A DNA stretch of 64,000 bases, taken from assembly GCA_010909165.1 (NCBI GenBank), contig MU008160.1, forward strand, positions 1,302,001 through 1,366,000, read 5' to 3'. Source of the stretch: Anthoceros angustus. Taxonomy: Eukaryota > Streptophyta > Anthocerotopsida > Anthocerotales > Anthocerotaceae. The first letter of the stretch is position 1. Each line of letters begins with the position of its first letter. Both the position numbers and the translations under genes were made by a program. Below, piece after piece: positions 52,531 through 62,457 of this stretch. Under the pieces are notes generated by a model, which ran no database searches, was not told where the DNA came from, and worked only from the letters and a program-made list of their open reading frames with translations.

Positions 52531-52857
52531 TTACCTCACTTTGAATCCCGAACGATCTGCATTCCGTCCTCTCCGACCCTGCTGTTTGACGACAGGAACG
52601 TGATCTTCCATCCACCAGACAGGCCTTCCATCTCCCTGAACCTTGGAGCAATGTTCCTGGTTCCCTTGAGGAACTCCAATCCTTTGCTTATCCCTGCGTG
52701 CCGCAAATCTTCGAACCCTATCCGACTCCCCTGCTTGAAGATGCTCCAGAATGGTGCATGATCCCCTCGAGATCGTTCCTGGGCTTATAAAAGCACCCGC
52801 TTGGCTGATTGCTGAAGCAAATGCTTTCTTCAGGCCTGCGGTTTCTGCCCTCCTCAT
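52531..52857 (-). CDS. Small basic protein, unrecognised
   Basis: 108 residues: an Ala/Arg-rich N-terminus (MRRAETAGLKKAFASAI) that could target mitochondria, and a Lys/Arg/Gly-rich end (GRPVWWMEDHVPVVKQQGRR). No family recognised. It lies 48 bp upstream of the PPR start on the same strand and opposite the CRM gene's upstream region. It could be a small real gene or chance. Confidence 0.35.
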   Translation of the reverse strand: MRRAETAGLKKAFASAISQAGAFISPGTISRGSCTILEHLQAGESDRVRRFAARRDKQRIGVPQGNQEHCSKVQGDGRPVWWMEDHVPVVKQQGRRGRNADRSGFKVR

Positions 52858-53144
52858 TACCTACGTTTCTTGCGTGGAGGAGAAACCCACTTACAGGCAG
52901 GGACCGGAACTCCCGCAGTACAGCAACCATAGCTGCCTAAATAAACAAGTGGCCCGGCTTCCAGCCAGCACCATGAAATCGCCTGGGACGTGAATGGACA
53001 GGGTTCAGCATAAAGAAGTGGTAGTGATATGGAATGAACCGGTGCAGGGATTCAATTACATAGCACATCATTCCTGAGTCTGGGGCTATGACCCAAGGAA
53101 GGCAAGAGCCGATAGGGTTTTCCTCCACTAGTGACTGAACTGCT

Positions 53145-53159
53145 AGGGTTTAGGGTTTT
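53145..53159 (+). promoter_or_regulatory. Telo-box upstream of the CRM gene
   Basis: agggtttagggtttt, two telomere-like units, lies about 100 bp before the CRM start codon. It is a known element of plant promoters near transcription starts, especially translation- and organelle-related genes. Confidence 0.5.
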
Positions 53160-53260
53160 AGACGCTTTGAGGAAGCAGCGTGATTGGTGACTATCAAATG
53201 CAGGTGGAAATGCAGGACGGTTGAGAGCTGCAGAGAGACGGTATTGAGAGTTGCGGAGCC

Positions 53261-54759
53261 ATGTCCTGGTGCATCAGGCGGAAATGCATTGAGCTATGTA
53301 CATTGCACGGGCTGCGTCCCCGGATGCCTGTCCCGGAAGTTCCTCCTTGGCTAAGCTCATGGTACCTGACTGACATGGGAGTGGATGTTTCCCCTGGGGT
53401 CCAGGGATCAGGGGGGCAAGGGTTGACAGATGGGTTGAATGCCGCTGAGCTCCAGGTCCCTGCGATTCACGGGCTTCTGGGGCAATTGAGGATGTTCACT
53501 TCAGTGACTGTAGGAGGACAAGGGGGTGGACTGAGCGCAGGACTGGTCCCTGTATCGTGGGTCTCATCAAGGAATCCGTTTCTGGGGGGAAGTGTGCGGT
53601 TCAAGAGCCAAAAGAAGAAGAAAAAGAAGAAGGGTCACAGGCGGAAGGCTTCCAAGGAAGACACGATGCGACTGCAGATGCTGCGGAGGGAGAGGAAGAT
53701 GAGGAAACTGAGCATGTCCCCTGAAGAGCTATTAAAGTATAGAATGCAAAAGGTAAAGAATTGTGCATTGTTGTTCAGATGTTGTTGAGAGATGTTGCTT
53801 CTTTGCATTGGTTGTCATTGGACGGTAGAGCTGTGGTGAAGTCTGGTGGTTGTGACTGGATGCAGGCTCGGAAGAAGATAGAGCGTCATGAGCAGGCCAT
53901 TAAGAAGTATGCTCTCCCCGAGACGCCAGCTAAACCAGATGACCCGGAGGTGCTGACACCAGAGCAACTGCATGCCTTGAAGAAAATCGGTTATAAGAAC
54001 AGGAACTACGTTCCTGTAGGGCGGCGTGGGATTTACGGTGGAACAATTCAGAACATGCATTTGCATTGGAAAAAGCATGAAACTGTGCGGATTGACTGCC
54101 AGAACCAACAAGCTGGTGAGGTTAGGGCCATGGCAAGGGAGCTGGAGAAGCTTTCGGGAGGGAAAGTCATCGACATTCATCAGGGAACTACCATAATCAT
54201 GTACCGAGGGAGAAACTACAAGCAGCCGAAGAAGTTGATTCCTGATAATATGCTGGATAAGCGAAAGGTGGACGCATCTTCCTACCCGGTCTCCTTGACT
54301 TGACGCATTCCTCGTCTTTGTCTTTTGGGTTATCATGTCTTACTGGACGAAGACCGCTAATGCATTTCATTCTTGCAGGCCTTGATTAGATCACTGCATG
54401 CGCAGTCACTTCAAGCTTTGAGGGAGTACGTAGGAAAACTGGAAATTGAGCTCAAGAAAGTTCAAATACAAATGGCCCTTGAGGCAGCCAGTGCTCCTCC
54501 ACAAGAGGTGGCAGATAATGTTCCTTCTGTGGAAATGCAGGATCCTGGCAAGTCGTCTCAAGCACTTTTGCAGGCGAAGCTTGCAGACTTTTCAGACGAA
54601 TCAGACTTGTCGGACTCCGACTCCGTCTCGGACTTGGACTCCGACTCCGACTGGGGCTCGAGCACTGACACCGACTCCGATTCCGATTCCGAATCCGAAT
54701 CCGACTCGGGCCCGTACAGGGAATATGAGCCTGAGACTGTGACCCAGGACAGACTATGA
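53261..54759 (+). CDS. Single-CRM-domain organellar RNA-binding protein
   Basis: Three exons in phase (53261-53752, 53866-54267, 54379-54759) give about 424 residues. Seen: an N-terminus with Arg (MSWCIRRKCIEL) that may target an organelle, a Lys-rich patch (SQKKKKKKKGHRRKASK), then one CRM (CRS1-YhbY) domain in exon 2: LTPEQLHALKKIGYKN, the GRRGIYGG loop (GxxG), NMHLHWKKHETV, and TTIIMYRGRNYKQP. The tail is acidic with an SDSD run encoded by a gactcc-type repeat. Known: proteins of this type (Arabidopsis At3g25440/At4g13070 group) associate with organellar RNAs, and CRM proteins promote group II intron splicing. Orthology is by motif similarity only. Confidence 0.85.
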
Positions 54760-55655
54760 TGCTGAGACTTTCTCGGATTGGTCAGTTGGGTCAGGTCCCT
54801 CAAAAGACAAAGACAGGACTTTCTCAAACGAGATCAATGGCGCCGTGGACAGACAGGACCTAGAGAAAAACCATGGTCGGAGTAAAGCTGGGTATGGGGA
54901 AGACAGCAAGCAGCTTTATTCTATATGGGAGAGAAACCTTGAAAGGTTGGTGGCTCGATTAACAGTCTGAACGTGGAGGATGATGTGTCGGATGGGATTC
55001 AATCTGATTACGGACGGGGACGAAAGATTGAATCGAACGAAAGACGAAAGCAGCTGGCCCAACCGCCGAAAAATGCCGTGCTCTGACTCAGTCTGGAGCC
55101 TAGTCGTAGTGAGCTAAGGTTAAGAGAGTCAGTGAACCTGGAAGCCAGCAGGGTGTTGGCTAGGATAGATCTGGCGCCAGAGCTTTAAACCTAGTGTCTG
55201 TGGAAGGCTGTGGTTTAAACCTCTGGCAGGTGGGAGCTATCCGCGAGAAGGAGGCTATAGCTTGCCAGCTTGGTTCTTGCGAGTGAGCACTTGGCGGTGA
55301 GAGACCCTTCAGGGAAGCACTGCAATTCAAGCTTGGTGACTTGTGAGGTAGTAGGTTGACCGATCTGGTAGCTCAGGTAGAGTTAGGAGTATGTGATTGA
55401 GTTCTAGAATGGGGACTAGCTCTTGCTAGAAGCTGCAGTGTGCAGCGTTTTGGGAGATGAAAGTGAAGCACAGTATGGTACGGATTGAGCATCGGTATGA
55501 CTCACATGTAGGTACTTGTGGCGGTAGCAAGTGTCTGCTCAAATCTGTAAGAGATACAAGTCTGCCCTTCCCAAGGTGTGAGCTTGTGGTTGCATGGGCC
55601 TCGGTCATTGCAGCTTAGTATGAGGTGTAAACATATTTATCTACTGTATTAAGGT
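54760..55655. other. Convergent intergenic DNA, no gene seen
   Basis: 3' flanks of the CRM and second PPR genes. No ORF with motifs. Confidence 0.5.
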
Positions 55656-57971
55656 TCAATTACTGGACCCTCCTTCAAATTTTGTTAGTGTTTTCATCCG
55701 CGTAGATAGCACAGACAGGGTCGAAAAGATGAGCTTGCTCTGCACATGGCTCCTATCTCCAACTAAAAATTCATGAACTTCGTCTCCCTGCTCAATCCAA
55801 CTCTTTCCAGGCTTCTTCCACGCTCCTGCACTTGTTCTCAGCTTCTCCACCTTATCAGCGTCCTCCGGCATATTAGCCTGTCTGTACAACGTGGACATCA
55901 GAACATAAGGTGCTGCCTCCCTTGAATCCAGTTTCACCGCAGATTCGAAAGCACGGCGTCCACAATCTAGGTTACTGTAGTTTCGGCACGAGCCAAGTAT
56001 AGACAACCACATTGCTAGATCAGGTTCCATGGGCATGCCTGCGATAACGTCCTCAGCCTCTTTGAAGAGTCCTGCACGGCCAAGGAGGTCGACCAGATTT
56101 GCATAATGTTGTAGCCCAGGTGCAATGCTGTGATCTCCCATGGACTTGAAATACTGCAGGCCCTGATGCACCAGGCCTGCATGGCTACAAGATGTCAGAA
56201 CATGGTTGAAGGTCACTTCATCCGGCTTTGTCCCTGCATGAAGCATTTCCTCGAAACACTCCAAGCTGGTTTCGACTTCTGCTTGCCGGGCATACCCAGC
56301 GATTAACGAGTTCCATGATAGAACGTCAGGCTCAGCCAATGTGTCGAACAGCTGCTGAGCTTGCTTCATGCTCCCACATTTGCCATATGCTAGAATGAGA
56401 CTGCTGGCCAGAAGAGATCTCAACGGAAGCCCACTTTGAAGAAGGTCACGATGGACCTCGACGCACATGCTTAGAGCCCCCACACCGCTGGAGGCTTTCA
56501 ATATACAGAGAAATGTGGACTCATTTGGTACTACACCCTTCTTCTGCATTTGGCCATATAGTTGGATGGCTTCCTCACCTTGTCCTAGGTCAGCATACCC
56601 TGCGATTATGGCGTTCCACGATACAATACTGCGCTGGGACAATGCATCAAACACACTTCGCGCATCTACGAGGCTTCCAAATCTGGCGTACATGTGGATA
56701 AGAGTGTTGCCAACAAAAGTGTTCAATTCATGACCCATTTGGACAAGCTTGGCATGCAGTACTTTACCTCTGTGCAGTGATTCTACTTTCACTGCTTGCC
56801 AATTTATGTTTGACTCTTGCTCCATGGCGGCCATGCTAACACAAGCTTTTAGTATGCTTACAAATGTCCAAGTATCTGGCTGGAACCCTGCCTCCTCCAT
56901 ACGATCATAGAGTTCAAGAGCACGTGCACCTTGTTCTTGCTCCACATACCCCTCTATCAGTGCGTTCCATGACTCCACAGTGCAGTGGGTCTGGATTTCA
57001 AATACAGACTGGGCATCCTCCATACGACCACAGACTGCATACATACTAATTAGAGTGGTGGCGACGTAATCGTCTAACTCACAGCCATACATGAGAATCT
57101 GTGTATGAATGGCCTTACCCATCAGCAGGGCATCCATCTTCAGCAGTTGACCATTGACCAGTGTACCTTGCTCTGTGGTTGCCAAGCTGCCACAAGCTTT
57201 CAGGACACTGACAAAGATTCTATCATGTGGGCTGACGCTTTCCTCGTGCATTTGTTTGTACAACTGCAAAGCTTCTTTGTACTGCCCTTGTTGGACATAT
57301 CCTGCAATCATCCCATTCCATAACACAATGTCACGCTGACACAGCGTGTCAAAGACTTGCCGAGCTCGATCCATTTTTCCACATCTTGAATACATGTCCA
57401 CTAGAGTAGTCCCAACATACAGATCTGACTCGCATCCACAGGCTACTACGTCTGCATGTACACTCTTTCCCTCTTCCAGGTCCTGTAAGATGCCACAAGA
57501 TTTGAGCACACTAACAAACGTGTACTTGTTGGGGATGATACCTTCCTTTCTCATTCTCTTGTACACTTCAACAGCTTCCACATGTTGTCCATCCTTGGTG
57601 TACCCAGAGATAATAGCAGTCCATGAGAATGCTGTGCGCCGTGGCAACCTGTTGAAAACGTTGAGGGCATGTGGAAGGCTCCCGCATTTGACAAACATGT
57701 TCACTAGAGACTCACCCAAATAGCTGTTTGACTCAAATCCGTTCCTCATAACGCGAGCATGGACTTTCTTAGCCTCTGCCAGGGATCGTTTTTCAATACA
57801 TCCCTGCAGAAGGTAGCGGTAGATCTCAGTGTAGATCGCCAACCCCTGCTCCTCCATGAGCTGAAGCACGTCAAGTGCCTCCTCGAGTTTTCCTTCTTCA
57901 CACAAACTCTTCAGCTTCTGGGTGCCATCAGACACATCAACTTCCCTGCGCGATTCATGAACTGCTATCAT
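55656..57971 (-). CDS. Pentatricopeptide repeat protein, PLS class with E/E+ end, no DYW
   Basis: Intronless, 771 residues. About 18-20 PLS repeats (for example GTTLVDMYSRCGKMDRARQV, NALIEGYVEQEQGARALEL). In two repeats an insertion of about 14-17 residues separates EQG/EQE from the next helix (GQLLKMDALLMGKAIHTQI region). The C-terminus has E and E+ parts (HYANLVDLLGRAGLFKEA, KPGKSWIE, EFLVGDRSHVQSK) and ends where a DYW domain would begin. Known: such proteins recruit a separate DYW deaminase for organellar C-to-U editing. The start codon at 57971 is 17 nt inside the predicted end of the upstream OSB gene. Confidence 0.9.
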   Translation of the reverse strand: MIAVHESRREVDVSDGTQKLKSLCEEGKLEEALDVLQLMEEQGLAIYTEIYRYLLQGCIEKRSLAEAKKVHARVMRNGFESNSYLGESLVNMFVKCGSLPHALNVFNRLPRRTAFSWTAIISGYTKDGQHVEAVEVYKRMRKEGIIPNKYTFVSVLKSCGILQDLEEGKSVHADVVACGCESDLYVGTTLVDMYSRCGKMDRARQVFDTLCQRDIVLWNGMIAGYVQQGQYKEALQLYKQMHEESVSPHDRIFVSVLKACGSLATTEQGTLVNGQLLKMDALLMGKAIHTQILMYGCELDDYVATTLISMYAVCGRMEDAQSVFEIQTHCTVESWNALIEGYVEQEQGARALELYDRMEEAGFQPDTWTFVSILKACVSMAAMEQESNINWQAVKVESLHRGKVLHAKLVQMGHELNTFVGNTLIHMYARFGSLVDARSVFDALSQRSIVSWNAIIAGYADLGQGEEAIQLYGQMQKKGVVPNESTFLCILKASSGVGALSMCVEVHRDLLQSGLPLRSLLASSLILAYGKCGSMKQAQQLFDTLAEPDVLSWNSLIAGYARQAEVETSLECFEEMLHAGTKPDEVTFNHVLTSCSHAGLVHQGLQYFKSMGDHSIAPGLQHYANLVDLLGRAGLFKEAEDVIAGMPMEPDLAMWLSILGSCRNYSNLDCGRRAFESAVKLDSREAAPYVLMSTLYRQANMPEDADKVEKLRTSAGAWKKPGKSWIEQGDEVHEFLVGDRSHVQSKLIFSTLSVLSTRMKTLTKFEGGSSN

Positions 57972-59134
57972 TCAGCTTTAATAAGATGGCAATCAGGCAT
58001 ATTCTACCTCTGGTATCCCATAGCTGAGCCAGAAGTGACAGACTACAGCCAAACTCACCATTTGAGTGTGCTCCAACCCATTCGAGCGTAGCTAGCTGTG
58101 TCTCTACCCACGGAGGTTTCAGCGAATTATTAATCCACAGAGCAGCATTTGTTCTCTTGTGCCTAAAGTCGGGTTGCTGGGGATTTTTCTACAAGCAAAT
58201 CCGAGCACCCAAGTCAAACGTGGCACACTGTCAAATCCATGGAAACACAATGACAGAATACTACTACCTTGTACAGCCTATTATCCTTCCACTGAGAGGG
58301 ATCCAAGAAGAACTCCTCCCACAACACCTTCTGCTCCTCCCTCTTCACATCTTTGGGGGACGGCCCTTTTACTGCACACAACCAACATCCTTTGACTCCA
58401 CTTAAGTCTGCATGCTGAAACTTCACAACCAGGTTGTGCCAGTAAAAGCTCGGACAAACCTTTGATAGAGGCCACAGCCTTTAGTCTATGCTCAATTGAA
58501 TCGAGCTTGCTTTTCACCCAGCTCGGGTTGAGTTCGCTGTCCACCCATAGGCCCTCCTTTGTGACCTTGTTACGGAAGTCGGGAAAGTCCACAGTCCTCT
58601 AGAAACCCACAACAAGAGCCCATGTCAGGAGTAGCACAGGTAGAAAACGATGTCCAATTCCACAGCAGGAGGAAGGAGATGGAATTCCACCTTGCTTGAT
58701 CGGTTATCCCACCAGTCTAAAGGCTCCGAGAAGAAGTTCTTCCAGAGCCGTTCCACTTCCGTCGCCTCCTCCCCCTCCATTCCCTCAATTTCACCGTCAC
58801 TAGCAAATCCGCAGCAGACTGACTGGGCAGGAACGACTGCAAATATGAATAAGCGATGATCCCGTGAAGCAGCACTGACACTGGGGCCTGGTTGCAGCCA
58901 CTTAAGCCGCCACATCGCATCCCCATTCCTTGTGCTTGTGGCCTGTTTGAACAAAATGCAAGCAAGCGTCCACTGCACAGAAACTGCAACACCGAGCATG
59001 GTTCTCTCATGACAAGCGTCCTGCAGATGTTTGGTGAAGGCGGGATTAGCGAGAACTGAGGATGGGATAAGGAGCGGCGAAACCCGGTCGGCAATGTTTC
59101 GCCAGTATGACCGTTGGACGGAGACGAAGCGCAT
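57955..59134 (-). CDS. OSB-like organellar single-stranded-DNA-binding protein with two PDF motifs
   Basis: Four exons in phase (58691-59134, 58460-58598, 58268-58407, 57955-58188) give about 318 residues. Seen: two PDF motifs, each split by an intron at the same point. Motif 1 is LWKNFFSEPLDWWDNR plus FPDFRNKVTKEGLWVD. Motif 2 is LWEEFFLDPSQWKDNR plus QPDFRHKRTNAALWIN. Known: OSB proteins bind single-stranded DNA in mitochondria or plastids and restrain mtDNA recombination; the PDF motif itself binds ssDNA. The N-terminal part shows no clear OB-fold (SSB) domain, which OSB proteins normally have, so exon 1 may hide introns or the domain is degenerate. A strong donor (AATG/GTGAGT) near 58095 leaves open another 3' end that would avoid overlapping the PPR gene. 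Confidence 0.8.
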
Positions 59135-59359
59135 TACTGGGTTGCAGGATTCAAAAGTTTCGGAATTCTGTCAGGCTCAGCCCTGTGCGGATTGCGAAGA
59201 ATGGCAGCTTGGATGCAGGAGAAGAGAGGCTGGTTTGATGCGGCGTGGTCCAGTTCCTTGATTATGACAAGGAAGAACAATTGCAAGCTGTTTTTGAAGC
59301 ATTTTGCTACAAATTTTGCAGACAAACGCCGGTGCTGCTGCTATTGCTAGGCCAAGGGA
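59135..59359. promoter_or_regulatory. Divergent promoter between OSB-like and SANT genes
   Basis: 225 bp between start codons on opposite strands; shared promoter region. No specific element identified. Confidence 0.45.
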
Positions 59360-60320
59360 ATGGATTCCTGGACTAAGGAGGAGGAGGCAGCACTGCAGAG
59401 TGCATATTATGAGGTGAAGCCGTCTGCGAACTTCTGGCTTGATATTGCGAGAAAGGTGAGTGTGCCTTTGTGATCCTGGTAGGCTTCAATACATGGATAA
59501 CTGTTCAGCTCGAGCGTGGTTATGCTGCAGCTTGCAGCTATGGTGTCTTAGGGTTTCCGCGCTGCGTGTCTTGCAGGTGCCAGGAAAAACGGCCAAGGAC
59601 TGTTTCGACAAGCACTACTCCGCGTTCCCCACGCCTCCACAGCTGCAAAGAGCATCCCGTCGTAGATCTCCTGCAAAAGGTGCGGGAGATCTGGTAGTGT
59701 ATGAGTCTGAGACGGAGGATGGAGCGAGTGGTAAGAGGAAGCGTAAGAGGAAGCCTACACTGAGCAGGTCTAGGAAAATCGTGCGGGAAATGATGCGGCA
59801 GCAGCGCATGGCAGAGGAAGGCTATGAAGCCGATGAGTTTGCTGCTTTGGAGTGTCTTGGAGCCGCAAATGAGAACCAGGCCCTGACGCCGGTGAGCTCC
59901 ACCCGACGAAACGTGCAGCCAAGTCCAGTTCAGCAGGCTGGCAAAGGGAAGGGGAGCAGGAAAGCGGTGCCTCAGCAAGATGTCGGGCAACAAGAGAATC
60001 GTAGTCCCGAGGTGTTGAAGCGGACTGTGAATCATGTGCAGCTCGACCGGTATATCGACCTGTTGCACAGTCGGAAGAAGCAGGATAAGTCGCTAGCTAG
60101 AGCCGCTTCTAAGCGGCCAAGAAGTGGAGCTTCGAGCAGGATTGTTGGCAAAGACTTCCATTCCCTATTGGAGGCCAAATGCGCTGTCATATCGACTGCG
60201 GAAGAGGTGCTCAGGAAATGTTCAAAATTGGAGGGTCCGCATTGCATTGATCACACTTTCGACGAAGACAGTGGTGATGACCTTAGTCTGGAAGCTGGAA
60301 TCGCAGCTTCGTTATTGTAG
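59360..60320 (+). CDS. SANT/Myb-like domain protein
   Basis: Two exons (59360-59455 and 59577-60320) give about 279 residues. The N-terminal 52 residues form a single SANT/Myb-like domain split by the intron: MDSWTKEEEAALQSAYYEV, FWLDIARK, then VPGKTAKDCFDKHYSAFPTP. The rest is basic (KRKRKRKP, a likely nuclear signal) and low-complexity, with an acidic C-terminal end. Known: similar domains with FW..IA..VPGK..xDC occur in plant nuclear proteins including KNL2/M18BP1-like ones; the remainder does not allow assignment. Inferred: nuclear, chromatin- or DNA-associated. Confidence 0.65.
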
Positions 60321-60486
60321 TTTATCATACCTGAGTTCTATCTGACTATACCATGAATTGGTTACCAAACATTCTTTGCAGCTTGTATCACTGCATTAAC
60401 AAGATCTTCACTGTAATTGGACTAGAGTAAGGTGCCGTAGGCTACTTGGCAGACACGGTGGAAAAAAGTGTAGGCTCTCCTCATTT

Positions 60487-62186
60487 TCAGAGGTTCTCAA
60501 GTAAATCTGAGGCTTGTTCTTGAAAGCACTGAGTGGTCTGGTTCAAATGCTGGTGTAATTTGGTCAGTTCACCCTTCAGCTGCAGAATGATGGTATCTTT
60601 GGTTTCCAGGGCAAGTCTTACGCGCTCTGCAATGGTGTCGATCCTTTTCACCTGGACAGTGGAACCGATTACAGTGCACGATGTATTGAGACTTTAGTCG
60701 TCTGTAAATGAGAGTTGAACTGAGAGCAGGTTTCACTCCTGCAGACTTCTGGATTACCTTTTGCAACTTATATCCTTGCATTTCCGAAGCACGTCTGACG
60801 TCATCCTGTTTCCTATCATTCTCCCATATTTCCTTCTCCTTTTCCATTTCTTTTCCTGCAGTGGAGGTGATGGGTGGGTGGTCATGAAGGTGCGAGTATG
60901 CGCTGTTCCCTTGACTGGTACTTACTCAGGGCAGTTATTTCATCTTCTTGTTTCTTGCTTATCGATTCAAGCTTGAGGTTCCATTCCTTGGCCTAGGATC
61001 ATTACGTATGCTGCACTTAGTCTTGCATGCTTTGTTTTTCAGCGCTAATTAACAGTTAGTAGCAACCCATACCAAGCGACGTTGTAATACCTCTCGCTGG
61101 TGCCGCAGTCGATCATCTTCAGACTTGAGGCAGACTGCAGCAAGCTCCTCCTCAAGACGAGACACTTTCTGACGCAGAGAGTTGCTGGATGCGGTCAAAT
61201 CCTCCATCGTCCTTTCTGACTGCCACAGAAGAAGATCAGCGGTTTACCCCATGGTGGATTGCCTGTCGAGCCAAGACAGTGATACACTAAAATCTCACCT
61301 GGTTCTTATAGCTCTGATATTTATTCTCAAGGTCGGATATGGTGGCATCGTAGGTGTCCCTGAGCTCAACCACTGTCCGCCTGTGCATCTCTTCCACATT
61401 CTCTCTTCTCATGGCTTGGGCTCTCTCCTGTGCAGCAAGCTCCTGCAATGCAAACGCAGAGGCTCTCTTAAAAATCCAGTGAATCGCCCACCAACGACGT
61501 CAATCAAAAAGGCCACAGGACAGCACCTTACCTCCTGCACTCTCGACGTGCTCTCCGCAAGTTGAGTCTCGAGAGCCCTGCACTTCTTGTCAAAATTATG
61601 GATACGTGACTCCAGTTTCTTCTTCTGCTTCGCATTCTCGAGCGACAGGCTCTCGATCTTCTTCTCCTTCTCCGTCAGCTTGTCCCTCAACTTGCCAATC
61701 TCCTCCTGTTGAACAGAGTCGAACACAGGTCTCACAATGACGAAACCTTCAGGACCAGAACCCTCCATCGCAATCGGCTATCTGTGCAGCAATCCCGGTC
61801 CCTGAGAGCGACCCAAGCAGGGAGAGAGAACCGGCCTGGTACAGGAGTTGAGATTGGAGGCGGAGAAGCTTTCCAGACGCCGTTTCCTTGGCTCCGGCTG
61901 CATCGGTGACGCTGGGAGATGCAGGCCTAGGGTTTTGGCTGGCTGCGTCGGGGACTTGGACCGAGGGGGTTGCTGAAGCAGGCCGCACCCGCAGTTGGCT
62001 GCGCAGTGCGTGCACCGACACCTTGAGCTGCTCGTATCTCTGCAGCCTGTCGCCTGCCGATGCGTCGTCCTCCGTGGGCGGAAGCAGCAGACCCCTGCTC
62101 TGCATTCTGAAATCCGACGGCATTGTCCCTGTTTGTCCTCGATGTCTGAATTGCCCTTCACCATGATTGCCCAGATTGATACTCAC
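60487..62186 (-). CDS. Coiled-coil protein, possibly centriole/basal-body related
   Basis: Six exons in phase from ATG 61768 (61532-61768, 61299-61442, 61091-61219, 60926-60992, 60758-60855, 60487-60651) give 279 residues, almost all coiled coil (IGKLRDKLTEKEKKIESL, ETQLAESTSRVQEE) ending KRIDTIAERVRLALETKD. An open upstream stretch (61749-62186, MSINLGNHGEGQFRHR...) looks coding (YEQLKVSVHALRSQL) and is probably a 5' exon, but no clean donor was found. The C-terminal pattern resembles CEP131-type centrosomal proteins. That is a weak resemblance, of interest because only plants with swimming sperm need basal bodies. Confidence 0.6.
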
Positions 62187-62457
62187 GCATCTTCATGCCG
62201 TTGGAGGCATTCGCAGGAAGCAAGCTTGAAGCATGGCCGTTACTTCACACTCACTCTAAGATAAAGAGTCTGTTGGCAGACAACGCTGTAACCTCCAGTT
62301 CGAACCCGTCCAGGACTTGCGACTTTGATAGATACAGCTCGTCTTCTACACTGGTAGTTCTCCCCGACCCTGATACGGAGGGAAGCAGCAAGGAGGTGAA
62401 CGTGGGAAGGAACAGATTGGTAACGAGGAATTGTACAGTCCTGCAGCCTGAGACATT
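62187..62457. other. Short intergenic region
   Basis: Between the O-fucosyltransferase stop and the coiled-coil gene. No feature seen. Confidence 0.4.
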
